From: Roseovarius aestuarii
Lineage (GTDB): Bacteria > Pseudomonadota > Alphaproteobacteria > Rhodobacterales > Rhodobacteraceae
Direction of reading: 5' to 3'
NCBI RefSeq assembly: GCF_019966515.1
Contig: NZ_JAIMIB010000001.1
Coordinates: 372,001 to 436,000 of the forward strand
Length of the DNA stretch: 64,000 nucleotides
Positions 17,941 through 27,213 of the stretch are shown here, one piece after another. The notes under the pieces are model-generated. The model saw only the letters and a program-made list of their open reading frames with translations, was not told the origin of the DNA and did no database searches. The stretch's first letter is position 1. Each line of letters opens with the position of its first letter. The position numbers and the translations under genes are program-made.

Positions 17941-20391
17941 TCAGGCTTTCACACGGTCGTTTTTCGGGTCATACATCGGACGCAGGCTGGCCGTGGCCGG
18001 GAGACGCCTGCCCGCTACGGCAATTTCATACGATCCGCTTAACAGGTCGCGGGCGGTGCCGCCCTCGGGAACCCGGACCATGCCCAGCGCCACCGCGCCG
18101 CCAAGGGAGTGCCCATAGCTGCCGGTGGTGACGCAGCCGACAACCTCGCCATCGCGATAGATCGGTTCGTGGTGATAGATGAATGCCTCGGGATCTTCGA
18201 GCAGGAATTGCATGATCCGGCGATTGCCCCCGGTTTCACGATGCGCGATCAAGGCATCACGACCGATGAATCCTCCAGGTTTGTCGAGTGCTGCGGCGAA
18301 CATCAGCCCGGCCTCTATAGGCGTGTCGAAAGCCGCCATGTCGTGACCCCAATGCCGGAATGCTTTTTCGACCCGCAACGATTCTGCGGCGTGGAACCCG
18401 ACCAGCGCGGGCGGCGGGGCCTTTTTGCCCGACATAAGGTCGTCAAACAGCGCGCCTGCGAACTCACTGGACACAAATATCTCCCAACCCAGTTCACCCT
18501 GATAGGTGATGCGTTGCGCGCGCGCAGTAACGCGCCCGATCTCGATCTCCTGAAACGTGCCGAAGGGGAAGGGATCGTTGGACAGGTCGGTTCTGGTGAA
18601 CGCCTGAAGGAAATCCCGCGCGCGCGGGCCCATCAGCCCCAGCACCGCCTGCCCCGCCGTAATATCCGTCAACGTCAAGCGGGCCGTATCGGGAATATGC
18701 GTGTTGAGCCATTGCCAATCCTTATGGGCGGTCCCGGCGCTGGTCATGATCAGAAAACGATCCTTGGTCAGACGGGCAATGGTCAGGTCGGCCTCGATCC
18801 CCGCGCGTTCATTCAGCCATTGTGTGTAGACCACACCGCCGGGCGGCACATCCAGATCGTTGGTCGAAATGTATTGCAGGCTGCTTAGCGCGTCCGGGCC
18901 TTCGATCTGAAATTTGGCGAACGGGGAGAGGTCAATCAGGCCCAGATCTTCGCGCAGCGCCTTATGCTCTCGCTCCCAATGCTCGACAAAAGCTGCGCGA
19001 CCAAAGGCGTATTCGTATCGCGGCTCAACTCCGTCAGGCGCAAACCACATCGGGCGTTCCCATCCGGCACCTTCGCCGAATACGGCACCGCGCTCTTTGA
19101 GCTGGTAATGGAAGGGCGAGCGCCGCAGATCGCGCCCAAGCTGGCGCTGCTTGTACGGCCAATGCATCTGGTAAAAGAGCGTGAGGGTTTCCGGAACCCG
19201 CTCGACCAGATAGGCATGGTTGGACTGGAACGTATCGAACCGATTGATATCCACATCGGCCAGATCCATCGGCGCCGCGCCCTGCATGATCCAGTCAGCC
19301 AGCGCTTTGCCGGCACCCGGGCCGCTTTGAATGCCCGTCGAGTTGAACCCACCGGCGACAAAATAATTGGTACATCCCGCCGGGTTGCCCAGCACATATT
19401 TGCCGTCGGGTGTATAACTTTCAGGGCCGTTGAAGAAGGTACGGATGCCAACATTCTGAATGGCAGGCACACGTTCCAGCAGATATTCGAGCAGGTCATC
19501 GAGATGCCCGTCGGGAAAGGGTAGCTCGTCGAACGAGAAATCCGCCGGGATACCACCTTTGGGGTTCCAGACCTTCGCGTTCGGCTCGGAAAAGCCGATC
19601 AGCAGTTTGCCCGCGTCTTCCTTGTAATAGGCACCCTCGTCATAGACGCGCAGCACCGGCAGATCGGGCGACAGCCCCTCGATCGGGTCGGTCACCACAT
19701 AGAAATGCTGGTTGGCCTGTATCGGCAATTTGATCCCGTGACTGTCGGCGAAACTATGCGCCCAGATGCCGGTGCAGTTGACAACGAACTCAGCCGTGAT
19801 GTGACCCTGATCGGTGTCAACCCCGGTAGCCCGCCCGTCTGCCATCGTGACCTGCCGCACGGTCACCCCTTCGCGGATCACGGCACCATGCTGCCGCGCC
19901 GTCTTTGCCAGCGCCATCGTGGTATCGATCGGATTGGTCTGCCCGTCATTGGGAAAATGAATGGCGCCCACCATGCCGTCGATATTCAGCATCGGCCAGA
20001 GCTTGTTCAGATCTTCCGGGGAAAGCGCCTGAACCTCGATCCCCTGCCCCAGTGCTGAATCTCGTTTGCGCATCAGCTCTTCCATGCGCGCCTCAGTCAG
20101 AGCTGTCGCGATAGAGCCATTGCGCTTGAAGCCCGTGGCCTGACCGGTTTCGGCCTCAAGCCGCTCCATCAGGTTCAACCCATATTTAGCCAGCTCGGTC
20201 ATCGCAGGCACAGCCTGCATTTCGCTGACCAACCCCGCAGCGTGCCAGGTCGACCCGCAAGTCAACCTGTCGCGTTCCAGTAGCAAGATATCGCTCCAAC
20301 CTGAGCGCGCCAGATGATAGGCAACCGAACAGCCGACGATACCACCGCCTACGATAATCACCTTGGCGGTTTGGGGAAGATCTTTTTGCAT
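17941..20391 (-). CDS. FAD-dependent oxidoreductase / GcvT family (dimethylglycine/sarcosine dehydrogenase-like)
   Basis: An 816-residue enzyme of the dimethylglycine/sarcosine dehydrogenase type. N-terminal FAD domain with VIIVGGGIVGCSVAYHLA (11-28) and GSTWHAAG (46-53), whose His50 matches the covalent flavin site of the family. The C-terminal half (from about 430) is a GcvT-type tetrahydrofolate aminomethyltransferase. It would oxidatively N-demethylate a methylated amino acid and hand the carbon to folate. The exact substrate cannot be read from sequence. Divergent from a LysR gene at 20582, its probable regulator. A second copy of this family lies at 60382. Confidence 0.88.
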   Translation of the reverse strand: MQKDLPQTAKVIIVGGGIVGCSVAYHLARSGWSDILLLERDRLTCGSTWHAAGLVSEMQAVPAMTELAKYGLNLMERLEAETGQATGFKRNGSIATALTEARMEELMRKRDSALGQGIEVQALSPEDLNKLWPMLNIDGMVGAIHFPNDGQTNPIDTTMALAKTARQHGAVIREGVTVRQVTMADGRATGVDTDQGHITAEFVVNCTGIWAHSFADSHGIKLPIQANQHFYVVTDPIEGLSPDLPVLRVYDEGAYYKEDAGKLLIGFSEPNAKVWNPKGGIPADFSFDELPFPDGHLDDLLEYLLERVPAIQNVGIRTFFNGPESYTPDGKYVLGNPAGCTNYFVAGGFNSTGIQSGPGAGKALADWIMQGAAPMDLADVDINRFDTFQSNHAYLVERVPETLTLFYQMHWPYKQRQLGRDLRRSPFHYQLKERGAVFGEGAGWERPMWFAPDGVEPRYEYAFGRAAFVEHWEREHKALREDLGLIDLSPFAKFQIEGPDALSSLQYISTNDLDVPPGGVVYTQWLNERAGIEADLTIARLTKDRFLIMTSAGTAHKDWQWLNTHIPDTARLTLTDITAGQAVLGLMGPRARDFLQAFTRTDLSNDPFPFGTFQEIEIGRVTARAQRITYQGELGWEIFVSSEFAGALFDDLMSGKKAPPPALVGFHAAESLRVEKAFRHWGHDMAAFDTPIEAGLMFAAALDKPGGFIGRDALIAHRETGGNRRIMQFLLEDPEAFIYHHEPIYRDGEVVGCVTTGSYGHSLGGAVALGMVRVPEGGTARDLLSGSYEIAVAGRRLPATASLRPMYDPKNDRVKA

Positions 20392-20457
20392 GGCTAGCCT
20401 TTCGACACATTGCTGTTCCGGGCCGCGCCAGTACCGGGATCGGCGCAGGGCCCAATT

Positions 20458-20580
20458 TTGAGTTTTTCTCTAAGAGCTCATGCGACTCATTTACACGCTA
20501 TCCCATTTTTACGTAATATTGTTTAAGTCAGGAATGATCGGCAAATGAATTAATCTGAATGCCAGACAAGAAAAACTCAA
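20458..20580. promoter_or_regulatory. Long-range 12-bp inverted repeat bracketing a divergent promoter
   Basis: TTGAGTTTTTCT (20458-20469) and its exact reverse complement AGAAAAACTCAA (20569-20580) sit about 100 bases apart in the intergenic region between the dehydrogenase and its divergent LysR gene. The right arm abuts the LysR ATG at 20582, so binding there would block its translation start or promoter escape. The pair fits two sites for one dimeric regulator, possibly with looping. Confidence 0.5.
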
Positions 20581-20581
20581 G

Positions 20582-21502
20582 ATGCGCAAAAGAAAAACAT
20601 ATTCTCCGCTCCCGTCGATCAATGCACTTCGATCCTTTGAAACGACTGCAAGGCTGGGCAGCGTCACCAAGGCAGCGGATGAGCTTTGCGTGACACCCTC
20701 TGCGGTAAGCCATCAGATCAGGAAGCTCGAAGATGGTTTTGACCGCAGCCTGATCGAATTCGCCGACGGCAAGGCGATGCTGACTGAATGGGGCGCGACC
20801 CTGCTTCCCGGGTTATCCGACGGCTTCATGCGCATCAGGGATGCGGTTCATCTGCTACAGGACCAGCGCAACACACAAACGCTGACAATCGCAGCACGCC
20901 CGCTATTTGCGTCGAAAATGCTGTCGCCCCGGCTTGATCGCTTCTGGGAAATGCACCCTGATATCGCCCTGCGGATGCGGTATCTTACGCAGGAATTCGA
21001 AAACTCGGACGAACGGGCGGATATATCGATCGAATGGTATGCCGACCCGCCCGCTGACGCAGCTTGTGTTCAACTGTTCGCGGCGGCCTTGTCGCCCGTC
21101 TGCAGCCCGTCGCTGCACATCGACACCGATATGGCAAACCTTCCCGATAGTTTGAACGGTTTCACCCTGCTCAGGGAAACCCATCAGGACTATTGGCGCG
21201 ACTGGCTGATGCAGATAGGCGCATCGGATTTCCAACCGGAACGCACGGCTTTCCTCGACGACGGTTCAATCCGGCTTGGTGCCGCCATTGCGGGCAAGGG
21301 CATTGACCTGTCGGTTCCGTATTTTCTGGAACAAGAGTTTGCCGATGGTCGTCTGACCGAGCCATTCCCCGACTTCAGGTTAAGCGGACACTACTACCTG
21401 CTATTCCCGAAGCACCTCAGCGAAAAGGCGGGCGCCTTCCGGGATTGGATTCTGGACGAAATCTCTGGCACGGAGGACGGCGACAACCCCGCCGCTGTTT
21501 GA
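20582..21502 (+). CDS. LysR-family regulator, GcvA-like, divergent from dehydrogenase
   Basis: A 306-residue LysR-type regulator. Its N-terminus (SPLPSINALRSFETTARLGS, then TKAADELCVTPSAVSHQIRKLE) is close to the GcvA/AmpR branch, whose members often control amino-acid or one-carbon genes. The effector domain runs from about residue 95. It probably controls the adjacent FAD/GcvT dehydrogenase and, through the inverted repeat at its own start, itself. It ends 16 bases from the convergent ABC transporter operon. Confidence 0.9.
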   Translation: MRKRKTYSPLPSINALRSFETTARLGSVTKAADELCVTPSAVSHQIRKLEDGFDRSLIEFADGKAMLTEWGATLLPGLSDGFMRIRDAVHLLQDQRNTQTLTIAARPLFASKMLSPRLDRFWEMHPDIALRMRYLTQEFENSDERADISIEWYADPPADAACVQLFAAALSPVCSPSLHIDTDMANLPDSLNGFTLLRETHQDYWRDWLMQIGASDFQPERTAFLDDGSIRLGAAIAGKGIDLSVPYFLEQEFADGRLTEPFPDFRLSGHYYLLFPKHLSEKAGAFRDWILDEISGTEDGDNPAAV

Positions 21503-21518
21503 GCGGGTCGCGACTGTG

Positions 21519-22487
21519 CTATTTATGATAGGGTTGCCCAATAGCGGCAGGCGGGCTGGGCCGGCCGATGAAACCCGCCAGCAGCAGCACCGTCAGAACA
21601 TAAGGCAATGCCAGCATCAACTGGGTCGGCACCTCACCGATCAGCGGCAGGTCAACCCCCTGCAAACGCGATGTCGCGGCCTCAAGGAAACCGAACATCA
21701 GACAGGCAAGGAACGCGGCCAAGGGTTTCCAATTGCCAAAGATCACTGCGGCAAGCGCGATATAGCCCTTACCGGCAGACATATCGCGCACGAAGTTGCC
21801 GCCTTGCGCGACCGACAGATAGGCACCCCCGATACCGCATAACACACCACCAATCATCAGCGCGCGGTAGCGCAGCCAGGTCACGGAAACCCCCGCGCTA
21901 TCCACCGCCTCGGGCACCTCGCCCACCGCCCGCAGCCGCAGGCCGAAACGGGTACGATAGATGATGAAGGCCGTCAGAGGCACCGCCAGCAACGTCAGAT
22001 AAACAAGCACGTTGTGGCCCGAAATCAGCTGCCGATAGATGACGCCCAGGATCGGCACGGCATCCAGCGTGTCGACACCGACCCACTCCACCGGCTTGAA
22101 CCGCGCCTCGCGCGGGAGCGTTGGCGTCTGCCCGCCGCGACGAAAGAGTGTGATGCCGATCACGACGGTCAAGCCCGAGGCAAGGATATTGATCGCGACC
22201 CCGGAAATCACCTGGTTGCCCTTATGGGTGATGCAGGCGAACCCGTGGATCAGCGACATGGCCACACTCGCCAGGATCGCACAGCCCAGCCCCAGCCAGG
22301 CCGACCCGGTGAGTGCGGCAACCGCCGCCGCGACGAACGCCCCTGAAAGCAGCTTGCCCTCAAGTGAGATGTCGATGACGCCGGACCGTTCCGCAAATAT
22401 CCCGGCCATTGCGCAGAAGATAAGCGGCGTCGCGATTCTGAGCGTCGCATCAAAGGTCAGAAGAAGCTGGTAGATGAAATCAGCCAT
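21519..22487 (-). CDS. BMP-type ABC transporter permease (second)
   Basis: A 322-residue inner-membrane permease of the branched-chain/BMP (nucleoside) ABC family, with eight or more hydrophobic segments and the conserved AERSGVIDISLEG loop after the first helix. It overlaps the first permease by eight bases. Last gene of the transporter; the operon order is binding protein, ATPase, permease 1, permease 2, as in characterised nucleoside importers of the YufNOPQ/NupABC kind. Confidence 0.88.
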   Translation of the reverse strand: MADFIYQLLLTFDATLRIATPLIFCAMAGIFAERSGVIDISLEGKLLSGAFVAAAVAALTGSAWLGLGCAILASVAMSLIHGFACITHKGNQVISGVAINILASGLTVVIGITLFRRGGQTPTLPREARFKPVEWVGVDTLDAVPILGVIYRQLISGHNVLVYLTLLAVPLTAFIIYRTRFGLRLRAVGEVPEAVDSAGVSVTWLRYRALMIGGVLCGIGGAYLSVAQGGNFVRDMSAGKGYIALAAVIFGNWKPLAAFLACLMFGFLEAATSRLQGVDLPLIGEVPTQLMLALPYVLTVLLLAGFIGRPSPPAAIGQPYHK

Positions 22488-23601
22488 GGGCAGCGGCCCT
22501 TCGCGACACAGTCAGCCGCGCGATAAGCCGCGCCAGCGGCGGGTTGAACATATAGGCCAATGCCCCGGAAAACAGGATGATCATGCCCTGGATCAGCAGG
22601 ACCATTTCGCGGGTGATCGACTGGAACTCGAAATCAAGCTCGGCCCCGCCCTGATAGAGTGCGCCAAACAGCAGCGAGGCAAGGAATATGCCGATGGGAT
22701 GGTTACGCCCCATCAGCGCCACCGCGATACCGGTAAAACCGTAACCCGCCGTGTAGTTCAGGATAATCCTGTCGCTGACACCAAGAATTTCGTTGGTGGC
22801 CAGCAGCCCGGCAAACCCGCCCGAGATCGCCATGGTGATGATAATCGTGCGGGGTACGTTGATACCCGCGTAATGCGCAGCCTCCGGGTTCTGACCTACG
22901 GCGCGGATTGCATAGCCAAGGCGGGTCCGCCAGATCAGCACCCAGAAGAGGACCAGCGCCAAAAGCGCCAGCAGGAAAGAGGCGTTGAACGGAGTGCTAG
23001 AGATCTTGATGCCGATTGCCGCGAATATCTCGTGCATCGCTGGCAGGTGGCTCGAGGCAGGAAGAGGTGCGGATTGCGGTGATTGCTGGCCGGGTTCCAG
23101 CATCGGCCCGGTCAGCAGCCAGACCATGATGGATGCCGCGATAAAGTTGAACATGATCGTGGTAATGACGATGTGGCTGCCGCGCCTGGCCTGCAGATAA
23201 CCGGGGATCACGCCCCAACAGGCCCCCAACAGCGCGGCCCCGGCAATGGCCAGCGGCAACGCGATGATAGAAGGAGCCCAGCCCATTGCAAAAGCCACGA
23301 GCGCAGCACCTAAACCGCCCAGATATGCCTGACCCTCGCCGCCGATATTAAAGAGCATCGCGTGGAACGCGGTCGCCACGGCAAGGCCGGTGAAGACGAA
23401 GTTCGTCGTGTAATAAAGCGTATAGCCCAGCCCGCCGGAATACACGAAGGCCCCTTTCAGCATAACGCCGAGCGCCTCGATCGGGTTTTCGCCGATGGCC
23501 AGCACGATCAATCCGCAAATGAACAGCGCCGCCATCAGGTTGATGACCGGTAGCAGAAACAGATCGGCCCAACGCGGTAAAGGCGGTATCGGCGTGCTCA
23601 T
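22480..23601 (-). CDS. BMP-type ABC transporter permease (first)
   Basis: A permease of about 373 residues pairing with the gene at 21519. It has about ten hydrophobic segments, including an N-terminal helix (PVINLMAALFICGLIVLAIG) and the family loop NIGGEGQAYLGGLGAAL. I take ATG 23601, which overlaps the ATPase stop by four bases; the open frame to 23700 is a shadow of the ATPase gene. Confidence 0.88.
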   Translation of the reverse strand: MSTPIPPLPRWADLFLLPVINLMAALFICGLIVLAIGENPIEALGVMLKGAFVYSGGLGYTLYYTTNFVFTGLAVATAFHAMLFNIGGEGQAYLGGLGAALVAFAMGWAPSIIALPLAIAGAALLGACWGVIPGYLQARRGSHIVITTIMFNFIAASIMVWLLTGPMLEPGQQSPQSAPLPASSHLPAMHEIFAAIGIKISSTPFNASFLLALLALVLFWVLIWRTRLGYAIRAVGQNPEAAHYAGINVPRTIIITMAISGGFAGLLATNEILGVSDRIILNYTAGYGFTGIAVALMGRNHPIGIFLASLLFGALYQGGAELDFEFQSITREMVLLIQGMIILFSGALAYMFNPPLARLIARLTVSRRAAAHG

Positions 23602-25181
23602 GCAGCTTCCCCTGTGCGCTTCTGGCCCGCCATCATCAGGCCCAGCGTCTGCCTGTCTGCCTCGTCGCGCGAAACGATACCGACATTCTTGCCGCCGCAA
23701 AGCACCATGATCCGGTCCGACAGTGACATGATCTCGTCAAGCTCCACGCTGACCAGCAGGATAGCGCATCCTGCATCTCTGAGCGCCAAAAGCTGTTTGT
23801 GAATAAACTCGATGGCCCCGACATCGACGCCGCGAGTCGGCTGGCCAACCAACAGAACCACCGGATGGGCCGAAAATTCCCGTGCGATGACGATCTTCTG
23901 CTGGTTGCCGCCGGAGAAGTTTTTCGCGAAATGACGCGGCTCCGAAGGTCGCACGTCATAATCCTTCATCTTCGCACGGCAATTCGCCTCAATCGCGTCC
24001 TGATCCATCAGCAATCCCGTACCGGTTAGATCACTATCCTGCAGCCCCAGGATCATGTTCTCGCGCGCCTCGAAATGCAGGATCAGCCCGTGTGTATGCC
24101 GGTCTTCGGGGATATGACGCACACCAACGTCGCGAATGATCCGCGGATTGGTTTCGCTTGCGGGCGTCACCTCGGTGCCCAGAATATTGATTGCACCGGC
24201 AGTCAGGTGCCGCATCCCTGCCAGCACCTCCATCAGCTGCGTCTGCCCATTGCCTGAAACGCCTGCCACACCCAGGATTTCGCCGGAGCGCACCTCGAAA
24301 CTGATATCGTCCAGTTCCACCACGCCCTGACTGCTGGTATATCCCAGATGCGAGGCCGAGAAGCGGACATCACCGGGCGGTGAGACCTCGGTGCGCTCGA
24401 CTTCAAGCAAGACCTCGCGACCGACCATCAGTTCGGCCAGTTCCGCCGGAGAGGTCTGTGCCGTCTTGCGGTGGCCAACGATTTCCCCCTGCCGCATGAT
24501 ATCGACCGCGTCGGTGATCTCCATGATCTCGGCAAGCTTGTGGGTGATCAGCAGCACCGCCACACCTCTGTCGCGCAGCACTTTCAGGACTTCGAATAGC
24601 TGTTCAGCCTCCTGTGGCGTCAGCACGCCCGTCGGTTCATCAAGGATCAGAATCTTGGCACCGCCCTTGAGAGCCTTGATGATCTCGACCCTTTGGCGCT
24701 GGCCGACATTCAGGTCACTGACCAGCGCATCGGGGCTGATCGCAAGATTATATCGCTCAGACAGCTCAACGATCCGCGCCCGCGCTGCCTCGCGCCCTTC
24801 ACGCAACAAGGCGCCCCCCTCGGTGCCCAGCATGACGTTTTCGAGGACCGTAAAGGTCGGCACCAGCATGAAATGCTGATGCACCATGCCGACCCCATGA
24901 CTGATCGCATCCGCCGAGGATCGCATGTCCACGCGCTCGCCATCGATCAAAATCTCACCGTCATCGCGCGTATGCATGCCGTAGACGATATTCATCAACG
25001 TGGACTTGCCCGCCCCGTTTTCACCGATGATCCCGTGAATAGTGCCGGGTCGTACGGCCAGATTGATATTGCGATTGGCACGGATCAGCCCGAAGGATTT
25101 GTTGACGCCCTTCAACTCCAGCGCATAGGAGGCGGATGCACCGCCCCCTGTCTTTTCTGTTGCAGTCACGGGCCGGATCAA
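23598..25181 (-). CDS. BMP-type ABC transporter ATP-binding protein, double NBD
   Basis: A 527-residue duplicated ATPase. NBD1 has an intact Walker A (GENGAGKST) and a variant signature (LNVGQRQ). NBD2 has a degenerate Walker A (GVSGNGQTQL) but a normal signature (FSGGNQQK), as is usual in sugar and nucleoside importers of this class. The start is not ATG: TTG 25181 overlaps the TGA of the binding-protein gene, and GTG 25169 is the alternative. Translational coupling to the upstream gene is likely. Confidence 0.9.
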   Translation of the reverse strand: MIRPVTATEKTGGGASASYALELKGVNKSFGLIRANRNINLAVRPGTIHGIIGENGAGKSTLMNIVYGMHTRDDGEILIDGERVDMRSSADAISHGVGMVHQHFMLVPTFTVLENVMLGTEGGALLREGREAARARIVELSERYNLAISPDALVSDLNVGQRQRVEIIKALKGGAKILILDEPTGVLTPQEAEQLFEVLKVLRDRGVAVLLITHKLAEIMEITDAVDIMRQGEIVGHRKTAQTSPAELAELMVGREVLLEVERTEVSPPGDVRFSASHLGYTSSQGVVELDDISFEVRSGEILGVAGVSGNGQTQLMEVLAGMRHLTAGAINILGTEVTPASETNPRIIRDVGVRHIPEDRHTHGLILHFEARENMILGLQDSDLTGTGLLMDQDAIEANCRAKMKDYDVRPSEPRHFAKNFSGGNQQKIVIAREFSAHPVVLLVGQPTRGVDVGAIEFIHKQLLALRDAGCAILLVSVELDEIMSLSDRIMVLCGGKNVGIVSRDEADRQTLGLMMAGQKRTGEAA

Positions 25182-26182
25182 TCCGTCGGGCAGGAACTGT
25201 CCGACCGGTAATCATGCACCACGATCTCGCCCGACCTGATCTGATCCGCCGCCGCTTCAATCGCGGCTTTCATCTCATCCGAGATCAAATCGGCATTATG
25301 TTCGTCAAGCGCCCAGCTCACGCCGTCTTCGGCAATGCCCAGGTTACGCACGCCGGTTTCAAATTCGCCCGACATCGCGTCTTTCATTGTCTCGTAAGCG
25401 GCTACATCCACCCGTTTGAGCATTGAGGTCAATACATTACCGGGTGCCATGTGGTTCTGGTTTGAATCGACACCGATTGCCAGTTTGCCAGCGTCAGCCG
25501 CCGCCTGAATGACCCCCACACCCGTACCACCGGCCGCCTGATAGATCACATCCGCACCGCGATCGATCTGGCTTTGGGTAAGTTCGGCCCCTTTGGCCGG
25601 GTCGTTCCAGGCTGCCGGGGTCGTCCCGGTCATGTTCTCAAGCACGGCGACGTCAGCGTTGGCCGATTTCACGCCCTGCTGGTAGCCACAGGCGAAAGCC
25701 CGGATCAGGGGAATGTCCATCCCGCCAACAAAACCGACCGTGCCGGTTTCCGACGCCATCGCAGCGGCAATCCCGACCAGATACGAGCCTTCCTGCTCCT
25801 TGAACGCATATTGCCGCAGGTTCGGCTGATCCAGCCAGTTCACGTCGATGATCGAGAAATTGACATCCGGGTTGGCCTCGGACACCGCGTTGATGGCGTC
25901 GGCTTGTGCGAACCCCACGCCCAGCACGACCGTGGCGCCACGTTGCACCATCCGCTCCATCGCCTGCTGACGCTGGGCTTCGTTGGTGACCTCGAACTCC
26001 ATCACCTCGACACCGGTTTCCTCGGTAAAGCGCTTGATGCCGTTATAGACCCCCTCGTTGAAGGATTCGTCGAATTTGCCGCCCATGTCGTAAATCACCG
26101 CAGGCTTGAATTCATCTGCCCAGGCGATGGTTGCGGCTGACACGGTGACAGCGGTCAGAATGGCAGTCAGGGATATTTTCAT
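25178..26182 (-). CDS. BMP-family ABC transporter substrate-binding protein
   Basis: A 334-residue periplasmic binding protein of the BMP (PnrA/NupA) family. A signal peptide (about 1-22, ending VSAATIAWA) precedes the typical YDMGGKFDESFNEGVYNG opening. Known family members bind purine nucleosides or related compounds. It is the first transporter gene and is followed, with overlapping ends, by the ATPase and two permeases. It lies 53 bp downstream of the 2OG oxygenase gene, so all may be one operon. Confidence 0.9.
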   Translation of the reverse strand: MKISLTAILTAVTVSAATIAWADEFKPAVIYDMGGKFDESFNEGVYNGIKRFTEETGVEVMEFEVTNEAQRQQAMERMVQRGATVVLGVGFAQADAINAVSEANPDVNFSIIDVNWLDQPNLRQYAFKEQEGSYLVGIAAAMASETGTVGFVGGMDIPLIRAFACGYQQGVKSANADVAVLENMTGTTPAAWNDPAKGAELTQSQIDRGADVIYQAAGGTGVGVIQAAADAGKLAIGVDSNQNHMAPGNVLTSMLKRVDVAAYETMKDAMSGEFETGVRNLGIAEDGVSWALDEHNADLISDEMKAAIEAAADQIRSGEIVVHDYRSDSSCPTD

Positions 26183-26235
26183 CTCTACACTCCTTGTTGA
26201 ATAACCAGCCCTTCAAGAGGCTTTTATCTTTTAGT

Positions 26236-27087
26236 TCAGCCAGCTTGGCCGATCTCCTTCAAGCGTTGCTGTAAGAATTCTCCTGCCGTCTGATGCGCCA
26301 GTTGAACCTCCGGTCGCGGATGCATAAACAGCGGCAGCGAATAACGCGACTGGTTCTTCTGTTTCGGCGGGTTGATCACCCGGTGCACAGTCGACGGGTA
26401 ATATTTCCGACTGGCCTGCTCCAGCATGTCGCCTGCATTCACGTTGATATAGCCGGTGCCACAGGGGATATCATGCCAGGCGCCATTCACGTCCTGCGCC
26501 TGAAGTCCGGGTTCCGATCCGGTAACCAGAAGCGTGATCAGGTTGATATCGCCATGCGCCGCCGCCCGTACTTCGCCGGGCTCCACGTCATCGGGAAGCG
26601 GCGGATAGTGCAGCACGCGCAACAGGTGATCCTGCGAACCTTCGACCATTTTCGTGAACGGCATCGACAGTTTCCCGGTCACCTCCGGCGGCGAGACCTG
26701 ATCCAGCCAACCAAGCAACGTCTCGCCCAGGCCAATCAGGCTAGCGTGAAACTTACGGGTTACCGCGTCACATTCAGGCGGCACATGCCGTTCCTGATAG
26801 ACATGGTAGAATTCCTTGAGGTCCTTTTGCGCCCGGCCCTTGGCGTTTTCCGATTTATACCCGAAATAGCCCGCCGGATCGCCCGCCTGTGTCGCATCGC
26901 TCAGCTTGCCATCGCCAGCAAAATATCCCGACCACGAGTCATACATCGCCTGAATTTCCGACATATCGATATCGTGATCCTTGATCACCGCAAAGCCGGT
27001 TTCCCGCAGGGATTTGGCAAAGCGTTCTGCCGCGTCCGGATCTTTCGGACTGACCGCAAGAACTTCGAATTCTGACATCGTGGACAT
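26236..27087 (-). CDS. Isopenicillin-N-synthase-like 2OG-Fe(II) oxygenase
   Basis: A 283-residue non-haem iron oxygenase. The iron ligands H178, D180 and H235 and the 2-oxoglutarate-binding R248-x-S250 are all present in the right order. The N-terminal RETGFAVIKDHDID segment is the family's DIOX_N region. ATG 27087 has GGAG five bases upstream; Met4 is possible. It lies between a ribokinase-like gene and a nucleoside-type ABC transporter, so oxidation of an imported purine or nucleoside is a reasonable guess. Not proven. Confidence 0.82.
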   Translation of the reverse strand: MSTMSEFEVLAVSPKDPDAAERFAKSLRETGFAVIKDHDIDMSEIQAMYDSWSGYFAGDGKLSDATQAGDPAGYFGYKSENAKGRAQKDLKEFYHVYQERHVPPECDAVTRKFHASLIGLGETLLGWLDQVSPPEVTGKLSMPFTKMVEGSQDHLLRVLHYPPLPDDVEPGEVRAAAHGDINLITLLVTGSEPGLQAQDVNGAWHDIPCGTGYINVNAGDMLEQASRKYYPSTVHRVINPPKQKNQSRYSLPLFMHPRPEVQLAHQTAGEFLQQRLKEIGQAG

Positions 27088-27213
27088 CCTCTCTCCGGGC
27101 GCCTATCGCCCGCCCCGCGCACCCGTAGGACGATACCCCTCAGGCCCTGCTGTTCAAGCCCAAAATGCGTTGGCCACCCTCAAGCCCTGATGTTACGCAG
27201 GGGCATGCGTCGG

